Source: Massospora cicadina (Eukaryota; Entomophthoromycota; Entomophthoromycetes; Entomophthorales; Entomophthoraceae). Taken from it: 64,000 bases of DNA. Below, one piece after another: positions 1 to 11,033 of this stretch (its first letter is position 1; each line of letters starts with the position of its first letter). The stretch is from positions 124,001-188,000 of the forward strand of contig JAKSZP010010597.1 in NCBI GenBank assembly GCA_022478985.1, written 5' to 3'. The notes under the pieces are model-generated. The model was not told the origin of the DNA, did not search any database, and was given only the letters and a program-made list of their open reading frames with translations. The position numbers were made by a program, and so were the translations under genes.

Positions 1-72
1 GATGGACACTTCGAATTAAACACTAAAAACCAAAACTTCATTGAGAGAAGGGCACCCCAGAGAAGCAAAAGC

Positions 73-3000
73 TTACTCCTGTTGCCAGCGGGAACGCCAA
101 GGGAATGGGAGGGGGTAACCTGTGCAGGGGCTGGCGCCAATGTTGAGCACGTATGTAGGAAAGGGCCTGAAACTATGAACCAAACTGGGAACCAGGATGA
201 GACCAATTGGCGGCGATGTGGTAGGAGGTACCCAAACATCCACTCTTGAAGGTGGTCTACTAAGTGTGACTGAAAATGGCGTACAGCTTCTTGGAGGGTG
301 CGAGTGGAGCCTGAAATAACATCTAAGAAAATCATGTGTATAGTCCACACAGCAATTTCAACTACCAAGGCACGGAGGGAGGGTGGAAGAGGGGAAGCCA
401 TGGATAAAGCAAACATCTCCTTAGACAGGCTGAAGGGCTGCGCCTGATCCTGGAAAAACAAACGTTGCACCTCACGCTATATCACTTTAGATGGAGTTCA
501 TTTTCAAGCGGTGAACCAGCGTTCCATACTGGCCACACATGTGAACAAATATGCGGCTTCAGAAGAGGGTGGTGGGCATACTTCTAAATGGCTTTCTGGG
601 TATCAAGGGGGTAGGGGATGTCCATCATGTTCAGGTAGTCCACCCTAGCCATGGTAGGGGGTCGCATGGGTATCACTCCATTCAGAATGGGAAGTCCTTG
701 TACTTCCCAGGTGAACTGAGGAAAGGGACGCCCCCTCTGAGCGGTGTGCCCACAGATTCAAATTCTCCACTCTGCGCTCCACATGGAGAGGAGTATCCTT
801 TTGAAGTGGGGCAACGTCCCATGTGGGCCCGCTGCAAAAGGATGTGAGGCAGGGTACTTTAACAGAGAGTGGGGATAGGAAGGATTGGTGAGGCACAGGG
901 CATGAGAGAATTTGGAGTAGGCCGCGCAGGACAAGTGCTGGGCTGAGATTGTAGGATTAGAAATGGCAGCAATCCAGGTTCCAAGGATTTTGGCAGCATT
1001 GGTCTCAAAGTTAAGCAGACCCTACCACCACAATGGCGAGGGCCAAACATGACCTCAAGGTACGCCGGGTGGTGGGCGGCCTAACCAGGCCATCTCTGCA
1101 GAAGGGCGTATAATGACTTGAAGAAAAACGGGGAAAAGGCGATGGCGTAGGCTCCAAACTAAACTTTAGAGAGGAGCATAGAGTTGGCTAGCACTACCCT
1201 GCCTGTAAGGGAGGTCTGACGGGCTGTGAGGGAAGCTATGCATTTCATAACGTTGTCTAGGATGTGGTTTTCCATCACCATTGAGGCGTACCCTCCTGCC
1301 TCCAGTCACATTTCCAAATGGCGCATGAGGACAACTGTGTGGCTTGGCACAAAGGGGAGCACAAGCGGGGCGGTGTGAGGTGGCAGGGCAAGCTATCTCG
1401 TGCAGCAGCTGATGAGGCAGGAAGGAAACAGGGCGCTGGGGCCCAGCGGGCTTGATACCAACCTAGGAGAACAATTTCAGTTTAGGAGGCGTTGAGTGCT
1501 GCATTACTTACCCTGGAGAAAACCTAGATAGTATCTTTAAGCGCACGTGCATCATGATTGCTAGACACCCCCATCACACAATCATCAACAAAAGTCAACA
1601 TCTTGACTGGTGCTTAGCCTAGCACATGGACACCAGTAAAGCAGGCATTACATTTTAAAGAAGTGGGTCAAGGCTGAAGTTATACAAGAGTGGGCTAAGA
1701 GGGTCCCCTTGGCGTAGTACCCTTTGAGGGGGACTACTTCCGTGAGGAAGCTAGGGCCACGTACAGCCATTGTGGCGGATTCCGTTAGCAACATCACCAA
1801 TTAATGAAGCAAAGGGGAGGCGGAAGCTGTGGAGGCAGGTTCCGAGGTAGTCCCAATTGACTCTATCATAGGCCTTCTTCTGGTCTAAAAATACAAGTGC
1901 TTCAGAAGCCTTGGATTGACAGACGTTGGCTACAGTGTGTATATTGTCCCAAATTGACTTTTTGGGTATGAAACCAAATTGTTCAGGGGAAATGAGAGCA
2001 GATGCAGCAATCCCTAGACGGTTAGTCATATTTTAGTAGAAGTTTTTGTGTCTGTTAATGAGAGATATGGGGCGCCAGTTGGCCAAGTCCAGCCTATCCC
2101 CTTTTTTGTACAATGTGATTGTGAAGGCCTCTTGCCCTCCAGGCAGGAGGCGCGTTTCCAGAAGGCATTGGTTAAGAGAGGCAACTAGTAAGGAGGATAA
2201 ATATTTGAAATACTTCTTATAAAACTCATAAGAGATGCCATCTGGACCTGGGCATTTCCTATATGGTGCTCCACGAACAGCGGACAAGAGCTCATCCTGA
2301 GTAATCAAAATCATCAACTCTGGGAATCAGGAAAAGGTGCAGATGTGTGCACTTTTGAGAAAAGTTTCCATTTTGGCCGGCAGGATTGGATCAAAATGAT
2401 ACAGTTTGGAGTAATAGTTTTGTATTTCAATCGCCACTTCAGCCGGTGTATCCACAATGGAGTGTTCTGGCCCTCGCACCTGTGTGCAGGCCAAACTCTG
2501 GCGCAGTGTAAATAATTTTCAAAAAAAAGTAAGCGGAGCACGTGTCACCCGCAGTAATATGATTAGCTTTATACTGAACACAAATCCAATGCTTGCGTTA
2601 TCTCACCAGTGCGTTGAGGTGGGTGGAAAATTTAATCCATTTGTGACCCCAAGCCAGGCTGTAACCTGCAGTAGGGACATTGGACTCCAGGTGGTTCAAC
2701 TCTGTAAGTGTGCATAAAATGACCGCCGAGGCAGCCTGTGAGCAGTGGGAGGAGAGGTGGCGAGCCTGGCGGATTGTGCTCGCCTTGAAGGTTGACCAGG
2801 TGGAAATCGGATCTGCACATAATGGTGCAACAAACTCTGGAGATGAGGTCACGGATTCCACCCATGAGGAAAATCTTAACGGTGCAATTTTGGCTGGGTG
2901 AAGTTTGCACCATTTGGCGCCTGGGTTGCTGGGTTGGATAAACAGAAGGAAATCAATACCATCCTGTGGTTGGAGAAATTGATTTTTGTCATTGTGAAGT

Positions 3001-3638
3001 GAGAAATTTGGGTTTAATTTCAACAGTGTTAGGATAAGGTCGATGCAGGTCATGGACCTTAACTGGCTGTTGTGTATGTGGGGACATGAAATGTTAGCAA
3101 GTAGTGGAGCATGGCACGGCAAAGTATCAATAAACCCTAGGGTGACTTTGAGAATGCAAAGTTCAATGTGCCCCTGTGGGGGTGTAGGCAATGAGGGACA
3201 GAAGTCTGTGGATGGGTTCATCTAGCAGTTCATGTCTCCAACAATGAAAAGGTAAGGGGGTAGTGGAAGGGAATTGACTGTCAATAAAAATTTCTGACAT
3301 TCATATGTACAGGTTGGGGTGTAAATGGTAATGACAGCGTGCATTTTGTCATCCCACAAAAAGGTGACAAAAAGGATGCAGCCGTTTAGGTATGAATTTG
3401 ATGATTTAAACTCCAAAATTACTGTTCACTTGAACTAGCACCCCACAGTGCTCAGACCAAAAAGAGGGAAGGGAGGAGCATGATTCCGCATGATTTATCA
3501 ATACCGCGCGGAAAGTGGGTTTCCTGAATGGCCAGGATGTCCATGGGTAAATTATTTTTAAAACTCAGTTTCCTAGCCCAGGATGGCGAGGCCTTGAGTC
3601 CAGCGATGTTCAACATCCCTAAAGTAAAGGCTACGTCA
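73..3638 (-). pseudogene. LINE-1b ORF2 of copy A (endonuclease, RT, CCHC finger), broken
   Basis: ORF2 of this family makes the endonuclease and reverse transcriptase for target-primed reverse transcription. The endonuclease start (NIAGLKASPSWARKLSF and the catalytic-Glu motif DILAIQETH) lies at 3452-3640 and the GDMNC motif at 3222-3260. The RT fingers (CPGPDGISYEFYKKYF, LANWRPISLIN) are at 2033-2317. Motif A (FLDQKKAYDRVNW) is near 1860-1900, and motif C, degenerate as FVDDC, is near 1575-1600. The frame that reads through to the conserved C-terminus ends at 73. Many frameshifts separate the pieces, so no functional protein is possible. The start is set by alignment with copies K and O; the ATG of A is one base out of frame with the endonuclease. 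Confidence 0.85.
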
Positions 3639-5526
3639 TCGCACCTTAGGTGTGAGGGGAAGGGCATCTGAGCCCTTAAGCCTTCTCTTTTTCATCATGG
3701 CGCTGCTTGGCCATGGGTATTTGATGCTATGGTGTATATGTTATAATGGTTAACTTTAGCAGTGGGGTTCACGTTGGCTTTTGCCTTCGCTTTTTTCCCT
3801 GCTGTGGGACAAGTTTTTTGTGGTGTATGCATTTGTGGTGCACCATCGCTTGGAGGTGGAATTTCATTAGGATTATTGGTGAGCGACTCAGTCCCAATCA
3901 ATGCTTGGGCGCATCGGTTGAATGAAACTGATTCACACATCAGGTGTTCAGCTTGGGTGGCCCAATTGGCTTGGGCGTCCCAATCTGATTGGTTGAAGGA
4001 TTCATGAGCTGCTTCCACCGCAAAAGCCTCAATGTCATCCTAGAGCTGGGCTGGCGGGATTGTGGACGCGGTCTTGGCCGCCTCCTTGACTGCTGCCTTG
4101 CGAACCTGATTGGCTTACTTCAGTTCCTGTGGGGACACTGGTTTTACTACAATGTAACAGCCTTGCGCTCCCCACGGGAAGGCTGCATTAGTGTCTAGTG
4201 CTGGTTAATAGTGGGCTTCTGCACCGCACATTGCATCTGAGATAATTTCTTTTTGGAAGCTGTTAATTCTCGGCGTCTGGGCCTGATTCCGCTGAGTTGG
4301 ATTTGCACAGGGTATCAGCCACTGAGCAACCAAATCGAACAATATGAGGATCACCAACTTCTTAAAAAAACTTGATAAAGTATATGGAGCTATCGCCCCT
4401 TATTTCTACCTTTATTTTAAATATAGCTCCCAAACTTTTCTGCGCTCTTCTTTCCCTCATAAAGCCTCCTCCTGCTATCTTCCATGAGACTCTTTAACCT
4501 CAGTTTCACAGGTGGATGCAGCCTCAGTTTGGTAATCTTCTATTCCTCTTCCTTTTCCAAATTACTCTCATTTGGATCAAATCTTGGCATAAATCCTCTT
4601 AATTTGCCATATGTTGTCATCTTGATAAGTTATAATTTATGTATCCTTTTTTGTAAATCTTGAGACTCGTCTCAATCCCCTCCAATCTGCTGATAGGGGT
4701 AGTGTATCATCCAGAAAAATCATCTTCCCGTCAAAAATGCCCTCCTTGGTGAGGCAGGTATGGGCCTTGTGGCCAAAAGCGTGACAGAATGTGCAGATGG
4801 GAGGCGCGCTATCCACGGTGACCCTGAATGGATGGGTGTTTTGCCATTTATTTTGACATAAGCAGTATGAGGAATTTGGATCAAATCCTCCACCATCCCC
4901 ATGGATGGGGTTAGGACCACAATTGATTTGCCTATGCATAGGTTAGGCATTAGCATAAAGGACTGCATTTGTCAAGAGTGTATTTCGCTGTATATGGTGA
5001 GCCCAGCCTTCAGGTGCTCAAGCATGTCCGTTTGACCATTGTGGATAGGAAGTCAAAAGTCATGGAAATTTGGTTTAATTTAGTCCGCCAGAGCGCTTTG
5101 TTTTGACTACCCATTGACCATCCGGGAGATCAACTACATTCACCTTTGTGGCTTCATCTGCTGCTTCCTTATTAAAAAATCCAAGATCCAGCCAACTGCA
5201 TGGCATGGAGTGGGGTGCAAAATACACCGCATTTAGGAAATGTGTGTGTACATCTCCACAAAACATCTCCCAAAGCGCCATTTGCTGAATATCCAGGAAA
5301 ACATGTATCCTGTGTTCCACCAATGATAATGGTTGGGAGTGCAGCGATTAATGAACTGGTTGCAACGCGCTTGCCAAGCCGAAATTTCTGGGGAAATGGT
5401 AACTGCCAGTTTTTTATTACTAATTTTATCTATTCTGCCAGAATCGCTGGGGCGTTTACAAAATTTGATTGATGTGGGGCGAACACCTGTGCCATTAGCT
5501 TTACTCGCCTAACTGCTCCCCAACAT
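3617..5526 (-). pseudogene. LINE-1b ORF1 of copy A (RNA-binding, CCHC), broken
   Basis: ORF1 is the nucleic-acid-binding partner of the LINE ribonucleoprotein. The start at 5526 is placed by alignment with the other copies; here the ATG is soon followed by a stop. The conserved middle domain (SWLDLGFFNKEAADEA) lies at 5075-5323. The CCHC knuckle CTFCHAFGHKAHTC lies near 4745-4800 and matches C-X2-C-X4-H-X4-C. The C-terminal acidic and Lys/Ala-rich part lies at 3695-4200. An unrelated AT-rich stretch at about 4240-4690 separates the knuckle from the C-terminal part. The end assumes the ORF1/ORF2 overlap seen in copies K and O. Confidence 0.75.
4240..4690. other. Unassigned insert in ORF1 of copy A
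   Basis: In the sister copy D the corresponding stretch between the knuckle and the conserved motif near 4200 is only a few dozen bases long. In A it is about 450 bases of AT-richer sequence with no similarity I can see to any other element in the window. Its ends are hard to place, and no clear target-site duplication is visible, only a weak ataattt repeat near 4235 and 4629. It has no convincing reading frame. It could be a fragment of another transposon or a piece of an older subfamily. Confidence 0.45.
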
Positions 5527-5618
5527 TGGGCGCCAACAAATCTCCTTGATGAGATTAATAAACTTTACATAGACTTAAATTGAATTTTTCTCAAAGTGTT
5601 TGCAACGAGAGAGAAAGG

Positions 5619-5648
5619 TTTTATATATATATAACAATTCATTTTTTT
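5619..5648. repeat. Target-sequence copy between A and B
   Basis: Short AT-rich stretch between the 5' end of A and the 3' tail of B. It contains atataacaattcattttt, found again to the right of C (16209-16226) and in shortened form between B and C (10910-10924). This is what repeated insertion into one duplicated target would leave. Confidence 0.6.
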
Positions 5649-5749
5649 AAATTTAAATTTGTTGTGAGGAAGGCTGACCATGGGATGGACACTTCCGAAT
5701 CTGACCCAAAAGAGACAAAACTTAGTAACAGGGAAGGCACCTCAGAGAA

Positions 5750-8700
5750 ACGATGCTATCTCTTGTTGCCAGCGGGAACGCCACTTATGGGAGGGGGAGA
5801 GAACGTGTAAAGGGCCGTAGCCACATTTGAAAAATGTGGAGGAAAGGGTCTGATTTGATGAACCAAACTGGGAACCAGGAGGAGACCAGCTGTTGGTGAC
5901 GCGGTTGGAGGTATCCAAACATCCACGCCTGAAAGTGGTCCACCAAATAAGACTGGAATCTGTGGACAGCTTCTGGGAGGGTGGGGGTGGAGCCTGCGAT
6001 GGCATCCAAGACAATCGTGTGGATAGTCCACATGGCGATTGCAACCACCAGAGCACAGAGGGAGGGTGGAAGGGGGAGGCCATTGATAAAGCAAAAATAT
6101 TTTCTTGACAGACTGAAGAGATGTGTTTGATCCTGGCCCAGCAGATGTTCAACTTCGCGCCATATCACTTTAGAGGTAGGACACTTCTCCAGGCGGTGAA
6201 TCAGCGTTCCATACTGGCCGCACACGATGCAGGAAAAGTGTAAAGCGTTAGAGCGCTCAGATGTATGATACACCCGCCTCAGGCAGCGCCACACATGGGA
6301 GCGGACTTGAGGCTGCAACAGAGGATGGTGTGCGTATTTCCAGAATATCTTTTGGGTCTCTATGGAGTAAGTGATGTCCATCATGTCCAGGTAGTCCACC
6401 CTGGATAGGACATGGGGTCGTGTGGGTATCACGCCATCTTGGATGGGTAGCCCCTGTACCTCTTGTGTGAACTGAGGAGAGGGGCGGCCTCTTTGGGCTG
6501 TGTGTCCGCTAATTCAGATTCTCCATTCAGCGCTCCACATGGAGAGGAGGATTCGTTTGTAGTGGGTTTTAGTCCCGTGAGGACCTGTGGCCGATGGGTG
6601 TGAAGCCAGGTATTTCATCAGGGAGTAAGGGTTCGATGGATTGTTGAGGCCCAAGGCGCGGGAGAAGTTGGAGCGGGCCACGCGGGACCAGTGTTGAGAG
6701 GGGAGTGTAGGGGCAGTGACAGCCGCAATCTAGGTGCCCAGGATCTTGGCAGCATGGGCTTTGAAGTCAAGCAGGCCCATGCCTCCATGATGGTGAGGGC
6801 CAAACATGACCTCTAGCCGTACTGGTAAAGGGCGGCCTGACCAAAGCCATCCTTGCAGCAGGGCATACAAGGATTTAAAAAAGCTTGGGGAGAAGGGGAT
6901 GGCGTGGGCTCCAAACCAGATTTTGAAGAGGAGCATAGAGTTGGCAAGAACAACCCTGCTGGGGAGGGTAGTAGGGTGGGCTCTGAGAGAGGCGATTCGC
7001 TTCGTCACGTTGTCCAGTATATGGCACTCCATTACTGCTGACGCGTATCCACCTGCCTCCATCCTTACGCCCAGATGGCGTACCGGTCCTATGGTAGGTC
7101 GTGGCACAAAGGGGAGCACCAGTGGGGCGGTGTGGGGTGAGCTGTGAGGGCGAGCACGTGTGCGAGCAGATGGGCTGGGCTGGGCACTGGTTGCTGGGGC
7201 CTAGCAGGTTTGATACTGACCAAGGAGGATGATTTCGGTTTTGGAAGCATTCAGTGCAGCGTTAGTTACCCGGGAATACTCCTGGATGAGAGCTTCAAGT
7301 GCGCATGCATCTTTATTATTAGACACCCCAACCACACAATCATCTGCAAATGCCATCATCTTGACTGGGTCTTGGCCTGGCACATGGACCCCAATGAGTT
7401 GGGCATTCACGTTTCGAAGTAGTGGGTCAAGGGTGAAGTTGTATAAGAGTGGTTTAAGGGTCCCCTTGTCTCAAGCCCCTTTGAGGGCAGACTACTTCCG
7501 TTAGGAAGCCAGGGCCACGTACTGCCATTGTTGAAGATTCCATGAGCAGCATCGCCCAGTTGATGAAGCGAGGGGGTAAGCGGAATTAGTGGAGGTAGGC
7601 CCTGAAATATCCCCAGTTTACTCTATCATTGGCTTTCTGTTGGTCCAAGAATACGAATGCCCCAGAGGCTGTGGACTGGCATGCGTTAGCCACAGAGTGC
7701 ACGTTGTCCCAAATCGACCTTCTGGGTATGAAACCAAATTGTTCTGGTGAGATGGTGGCAGATGCTAAAATCCCTAAACGGTTAGCCATGATTTTTGTTA
7801 AGATTTTAGTGTATGTGTTTGTTAGAGAAATGGGAAGCCAGTTGGCTAAGTCTAGCTTGTCCCCTTTCTTAAAGAGTGTGACAGTAAAGGCTCTTGTCCT
7901 CCTGGTAGGAGGCGCGTTTCCAGAAGGCTCTGGTTAAGTGAGGCAAGCAGTAGTGGGGATATATATTTGAAGTACTTTGTATAGATTTCATATGGAATGC
8001 CATCTGGGCCTGGGCATTTCCAGTTTGGTGCACCGTGGATGGCTGTCTATAATTCGTTCAGAGTAATCAAATTCATTATTTCTGGGTATCAGGAAATGGT
8101 GCAGATGTGGGTTCGTTTGAGAAATTCTGCCACTTTGGCCAGCTGAATTGGATTGGCTCGGTAAAACTTGGAGTAATACTTTTGTGATTTGATTGCCACT
8201 TAAGCTGGCGTATTCGCAATGTAATCATCCAATCTTTGCACCTGTGTGCAGGCCACGCTCTGGCGTGGTGCGAAATTTTTTTAAAAAAATATGCGGTGCT
8301 CTTGTCACCCTCTGTAATACGTTTGGCCCTGTACTGAACACAAACCCGATGCCTGTGTTGCCTTTTGAGCGTGTTGAGGTGGGCAGCTGCCTCTGCCCAC
8401 TTTTGGCCCCATGCAGGGCTGTATCCTGTGGCTGGGATGTTGGACTCCGGATGTGCCAACTCTGCCAGAGCGCGCGAGATGATGGCCAATGTGGCTCATG
8501 AGCATCGGGAGGAGAGGTGGCGAGAGTGGCGGATGTTATCCTCTTTGAAGGCTGCCCATGTGGAGATGGGGTCCGCGCAAAATGATGTAACAAACTCTTT
8601 TGCCAAAGTTGCTGATTCCACCCAAGTGGAAAATCCTGGTGACTCAAGTTTGGGAGGGCGGAGTTTGCACCAATGTGGGGCCTTAGCCATTGTGACAGGT

Positions 8701-9407
8701 AGGTGGTAGGTTATTGAGACCAGCCGGTAGTCAGAGAATTCAATTTTTGTTGTTTTGAAGTGGGAAATGTGGGGTTGGAATTTCGCCAGCGTAAGGATAA
8801 GGTCTATCCGGGTCATGGACCCTAATTGGCCGTTGTGGACGTGGGGTCATGTCATGTTTTTGAGCAGTAGGGCTCGCCGCAGCAGCGCATCCATTAACCC
8901 AAGGGTGGCCTTTAGAACGTGAAGTTCTACGTGACCCTGGGGGGCGTGGGAGGAGGAAGGCCAACAGTCCATTAGTGTATTTAGCCAACAGTTCATATCG
9001 CTGACTACAAAAGGGTCTGGGGGTAATGGGAGGGATTTGACCAATGAGAAAAATTATTGACGTTCTCATGCACAAGTTGTTTGTGGAGATGTTGATGATA
9101 GCATGTTCCACGTCAGCCCACAAGGAAGTGACAACAAGTACTCAGCCATTGAGGAAGGATTCCAATGATAAAAATTTGAGAAATTTGTTTTTCTGAACTA
9201 GCACCCCACAGTGCTCTGACCAAAAGGATAGGGATGGGAGGAGCACGTTTTTCCAAGCATCCTCGGAACCTCACAGACAGTGGGACTCCTGGATGGCCAG
9301 GATATCCATGGGTAAATTTTTTTGTAAAAAAATCAGTTTCCTAGCCAGGGACAGTGAGGCCTTGAATCCAGCAATATTCAATGTCCCTAAAGTGAAGGTT
9401 CCCCCAT
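5750..9407 (-). pseudogene. LINE-1a ORF2 of copy B, broken
   Basis: Remnant of a roughly 1,200-residue endonuclease/RT. The start at 9407 is the family ATG (MGE), but one base is missing just after it. The endonuclease motif DILAIQESH is near 9280-9310 and is followed at once by the TGA shared with K, M and O. The SDMNC motif is near 8990. RT motif A is FLDQQKANDRVNW (7586-7650, Tyr to Asn), and motif C AFADDCVV is near 7340-7360. The C-terminal CCHC finger CIVCGQYGTLIHRLEKC lies at about 6190-6240 in a 215-residue open stretch (5785-6432). A one-base loss near 5785 changes the last residues. Multiple frameshifts make it non-functional. Confidence 0.85.
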
Positions 9408-10818
9408 TGCACATTAGGTGCGAGGGGGTGGGCACCCGGGCCCACTAGCCTCTCTAGATCTCCATGGGCCTTCATGGCAACGCGGGTGTTTGCAGCAATG
9501 CTATCAGTAGTTTTGTTGATTTTAGCAGAAAGGTTCACGTTGGCTTTTGCCTTCACTTTTGTTTCCCCGACATTGAACAAATTTTTTGCAGTGCGGATGA
9601 GTTTGGTGCACCATTGAGCAGGTCAAAAAAAATTTTCAGGTAGGTTGGAAACCAAGTCAGTTTTGACTTGAGCTTGGTTGCAAAGATCGGGTGAAATTGA
9701 GTCACCCATCCTATCCTCAGATTGGCCCAATTGTCATGGGCTTCCCAATCTGATTGGTTGATGGATTCCCAAGTTGCTTCCGCCACAAATGTTTTGATGT
9801 CTTCCTGGCATTGGGAGTGTGGGATAGCGGTGGTGACTTTGGCCGCTTCCTTGGCCGCAGCCCTGCAGGCCTGCTTGGCCTTCTTCTGCTCTTGTGGGGA
9901 AATAGGTTTTACCAGTAGGTAGCAGCCTTGTGCTCCCCACGGGAAAGCCTCTTTGGTGCTTGCAGTTGGTTCATAGTGCTCCTCTCTGCTGGCCATGGCC
10001 GCTGAGGGGTGCTCTTGGAATGTGATGCCCTCCTTGGTGGGGCATGCATGTGCCTTATGGCTGAATGCATCACAGTGGGTGCAGATGGGGGGCGCGCTGT
10101 CCACGGTTACCTGGAAAAGGGTGGGTGGTATGCCTTTCGATATTGATATATGTGGAATGTGGGATTTGGGTTAGGTCCTTCACAATCTCCTCTGTTGGGT
10201 TCAGAGCTGTGATGGCTTTGCTGGTGTACAGGTGTGGCATCAGCATAAAGCATTGCATCTGGAAAGATTGTATTTAACCATAAACAGTGAGACCATCTTA
10301 CAGGTGCTGCTCCAAAATGGCACGTTTTACTGTAGTAGGCAAAAAGTCAAACGTGAGGAAATTTTTTTTTGGATTTTGTCCATCTGGTGCATTTGATTTT
10401 GATGACCCATTGCCCTTCAGGGAGGTCGATCACTATGCGCACTGTAGCAGCTTCATCTGCTGCCTCCTTATTTTCAAAACTGAGGTCCAGCCAACTGCAT
10501 GACATGGAGTGAGGTGTGACATACACCACGGTCGGGAAAAAAGTGTGCACATCCCACAAAATTTCTCCCATAGAGCTGTTTGTTGGATGTCCAGAAACAC
10601 ACAGACTCTGTATTCCACTGACGAGAGTGGTTAGTAGTGCGGCATATTGATGTACTGGTTGTATTGCGCTTGCCAAGCGAGGATTTCTGGGGAATTAGTA
10701 ACCGCCAGTTTTTTAAATTTTTTATTCCGCTGGTTTCTCTGGGGCGTTTTCAAACGTTTGAGGCCGCGGGCCTACCATCTGCTCCTCTTACCCTACTTGC
10801 CCAACTGTTCCCTGACAT
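9386..10818 (-). pseudogene. LINE-1a ORF1 of copy B, broken
   Basis: The start ATG (MSGNSWAS) at 10818 is conserved in C, K, M and O. The middle domain (SCSWLDLGFENKEAADEA) lies at 10430-10520. The CCHC knuckle CTHCDAFSHKAHAC (10030-10095) keeps all four ligands, although the usual Gly before His is Ser. A 183-residue open stretch covers the knuckle and the Ala/Lys-rich C-terminus (9553-10104). Frameshifts near 10120, 10430 and 9600 break the frame. Confidence 0.8.
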
Positions 10819-10909
10819 GGGCGCAGACTAATCTCCTCAGTGAGATTATCAAACTAGAATCAGACTTGAATTGAATAAGTTGCAAAGTGATTGCAACGAA
10901 AGACAAAAG

Positions 10910-10924
10910 TTTTATAACAATTTA
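10910..10924. repeat. Target-sequence copy between B and C
   Basis: The stretch ttttataacaattta lies between the 5' end of B and the 3' tail of C. It is a shortened, diverged version of the sequence found at the A/B junction and to the right of C. Confidence 0.5.
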
Positions 10925-11033
10925 AATTATAATTTAAATTTATTGTGGGGAAGGCCAACCATGAGATGGACACTTCCGAATATGACTCAGGAAGCTAAAC
11001 TTAGTACCAGCGGAGGCACCCAGAGAAGCAATG

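Larger units (their letters stand above)
1..5618 (-). mobile_element. LINE-1b copy A, nearly full length
   Basis: L1/Tx1-type non-LTR retrotransposon read right to left, with ORF1 at the right and ORF2 at the left. Its 5' end lies at about 5618, where the minus strand has the pyrimidine tract and GTTGC motif seen at the start of every LINE-1 copy here. Its 3' end is cut by the window start: position 1 lies inside the conserved terminal block that other copies complete with about 30 more bases and an AT-rich tail. A differs from B, C and K at many ORF positions and resembles D, especially in the ORF1 zinc knuckle, so I place A and D in a separate subfamily (1b). About 450 bp of unrelated sequence interrupts ORF1. 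Confidence 0.9.
5649..10909 (-). mobile_element. LINE-1a copy B, full length but mutated
   Basis: Complete LINE-1 copy of about 5.26 kb. Its 3' end (left) has the conserved terminal block followed on the minus strand by an AAATTTAAATTT-type tail, not pure poly(A). Its 5' end (right) has the pyrimidine tract and the GTTGCAATCAC motif. The order on the minus strand is a 5' UTR of about 90 bases, ORF1, ORF2 and a 3' UTR of about 100-130 bases. It is tandem and head-to-tail with A and C. Confidence 0.92.
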
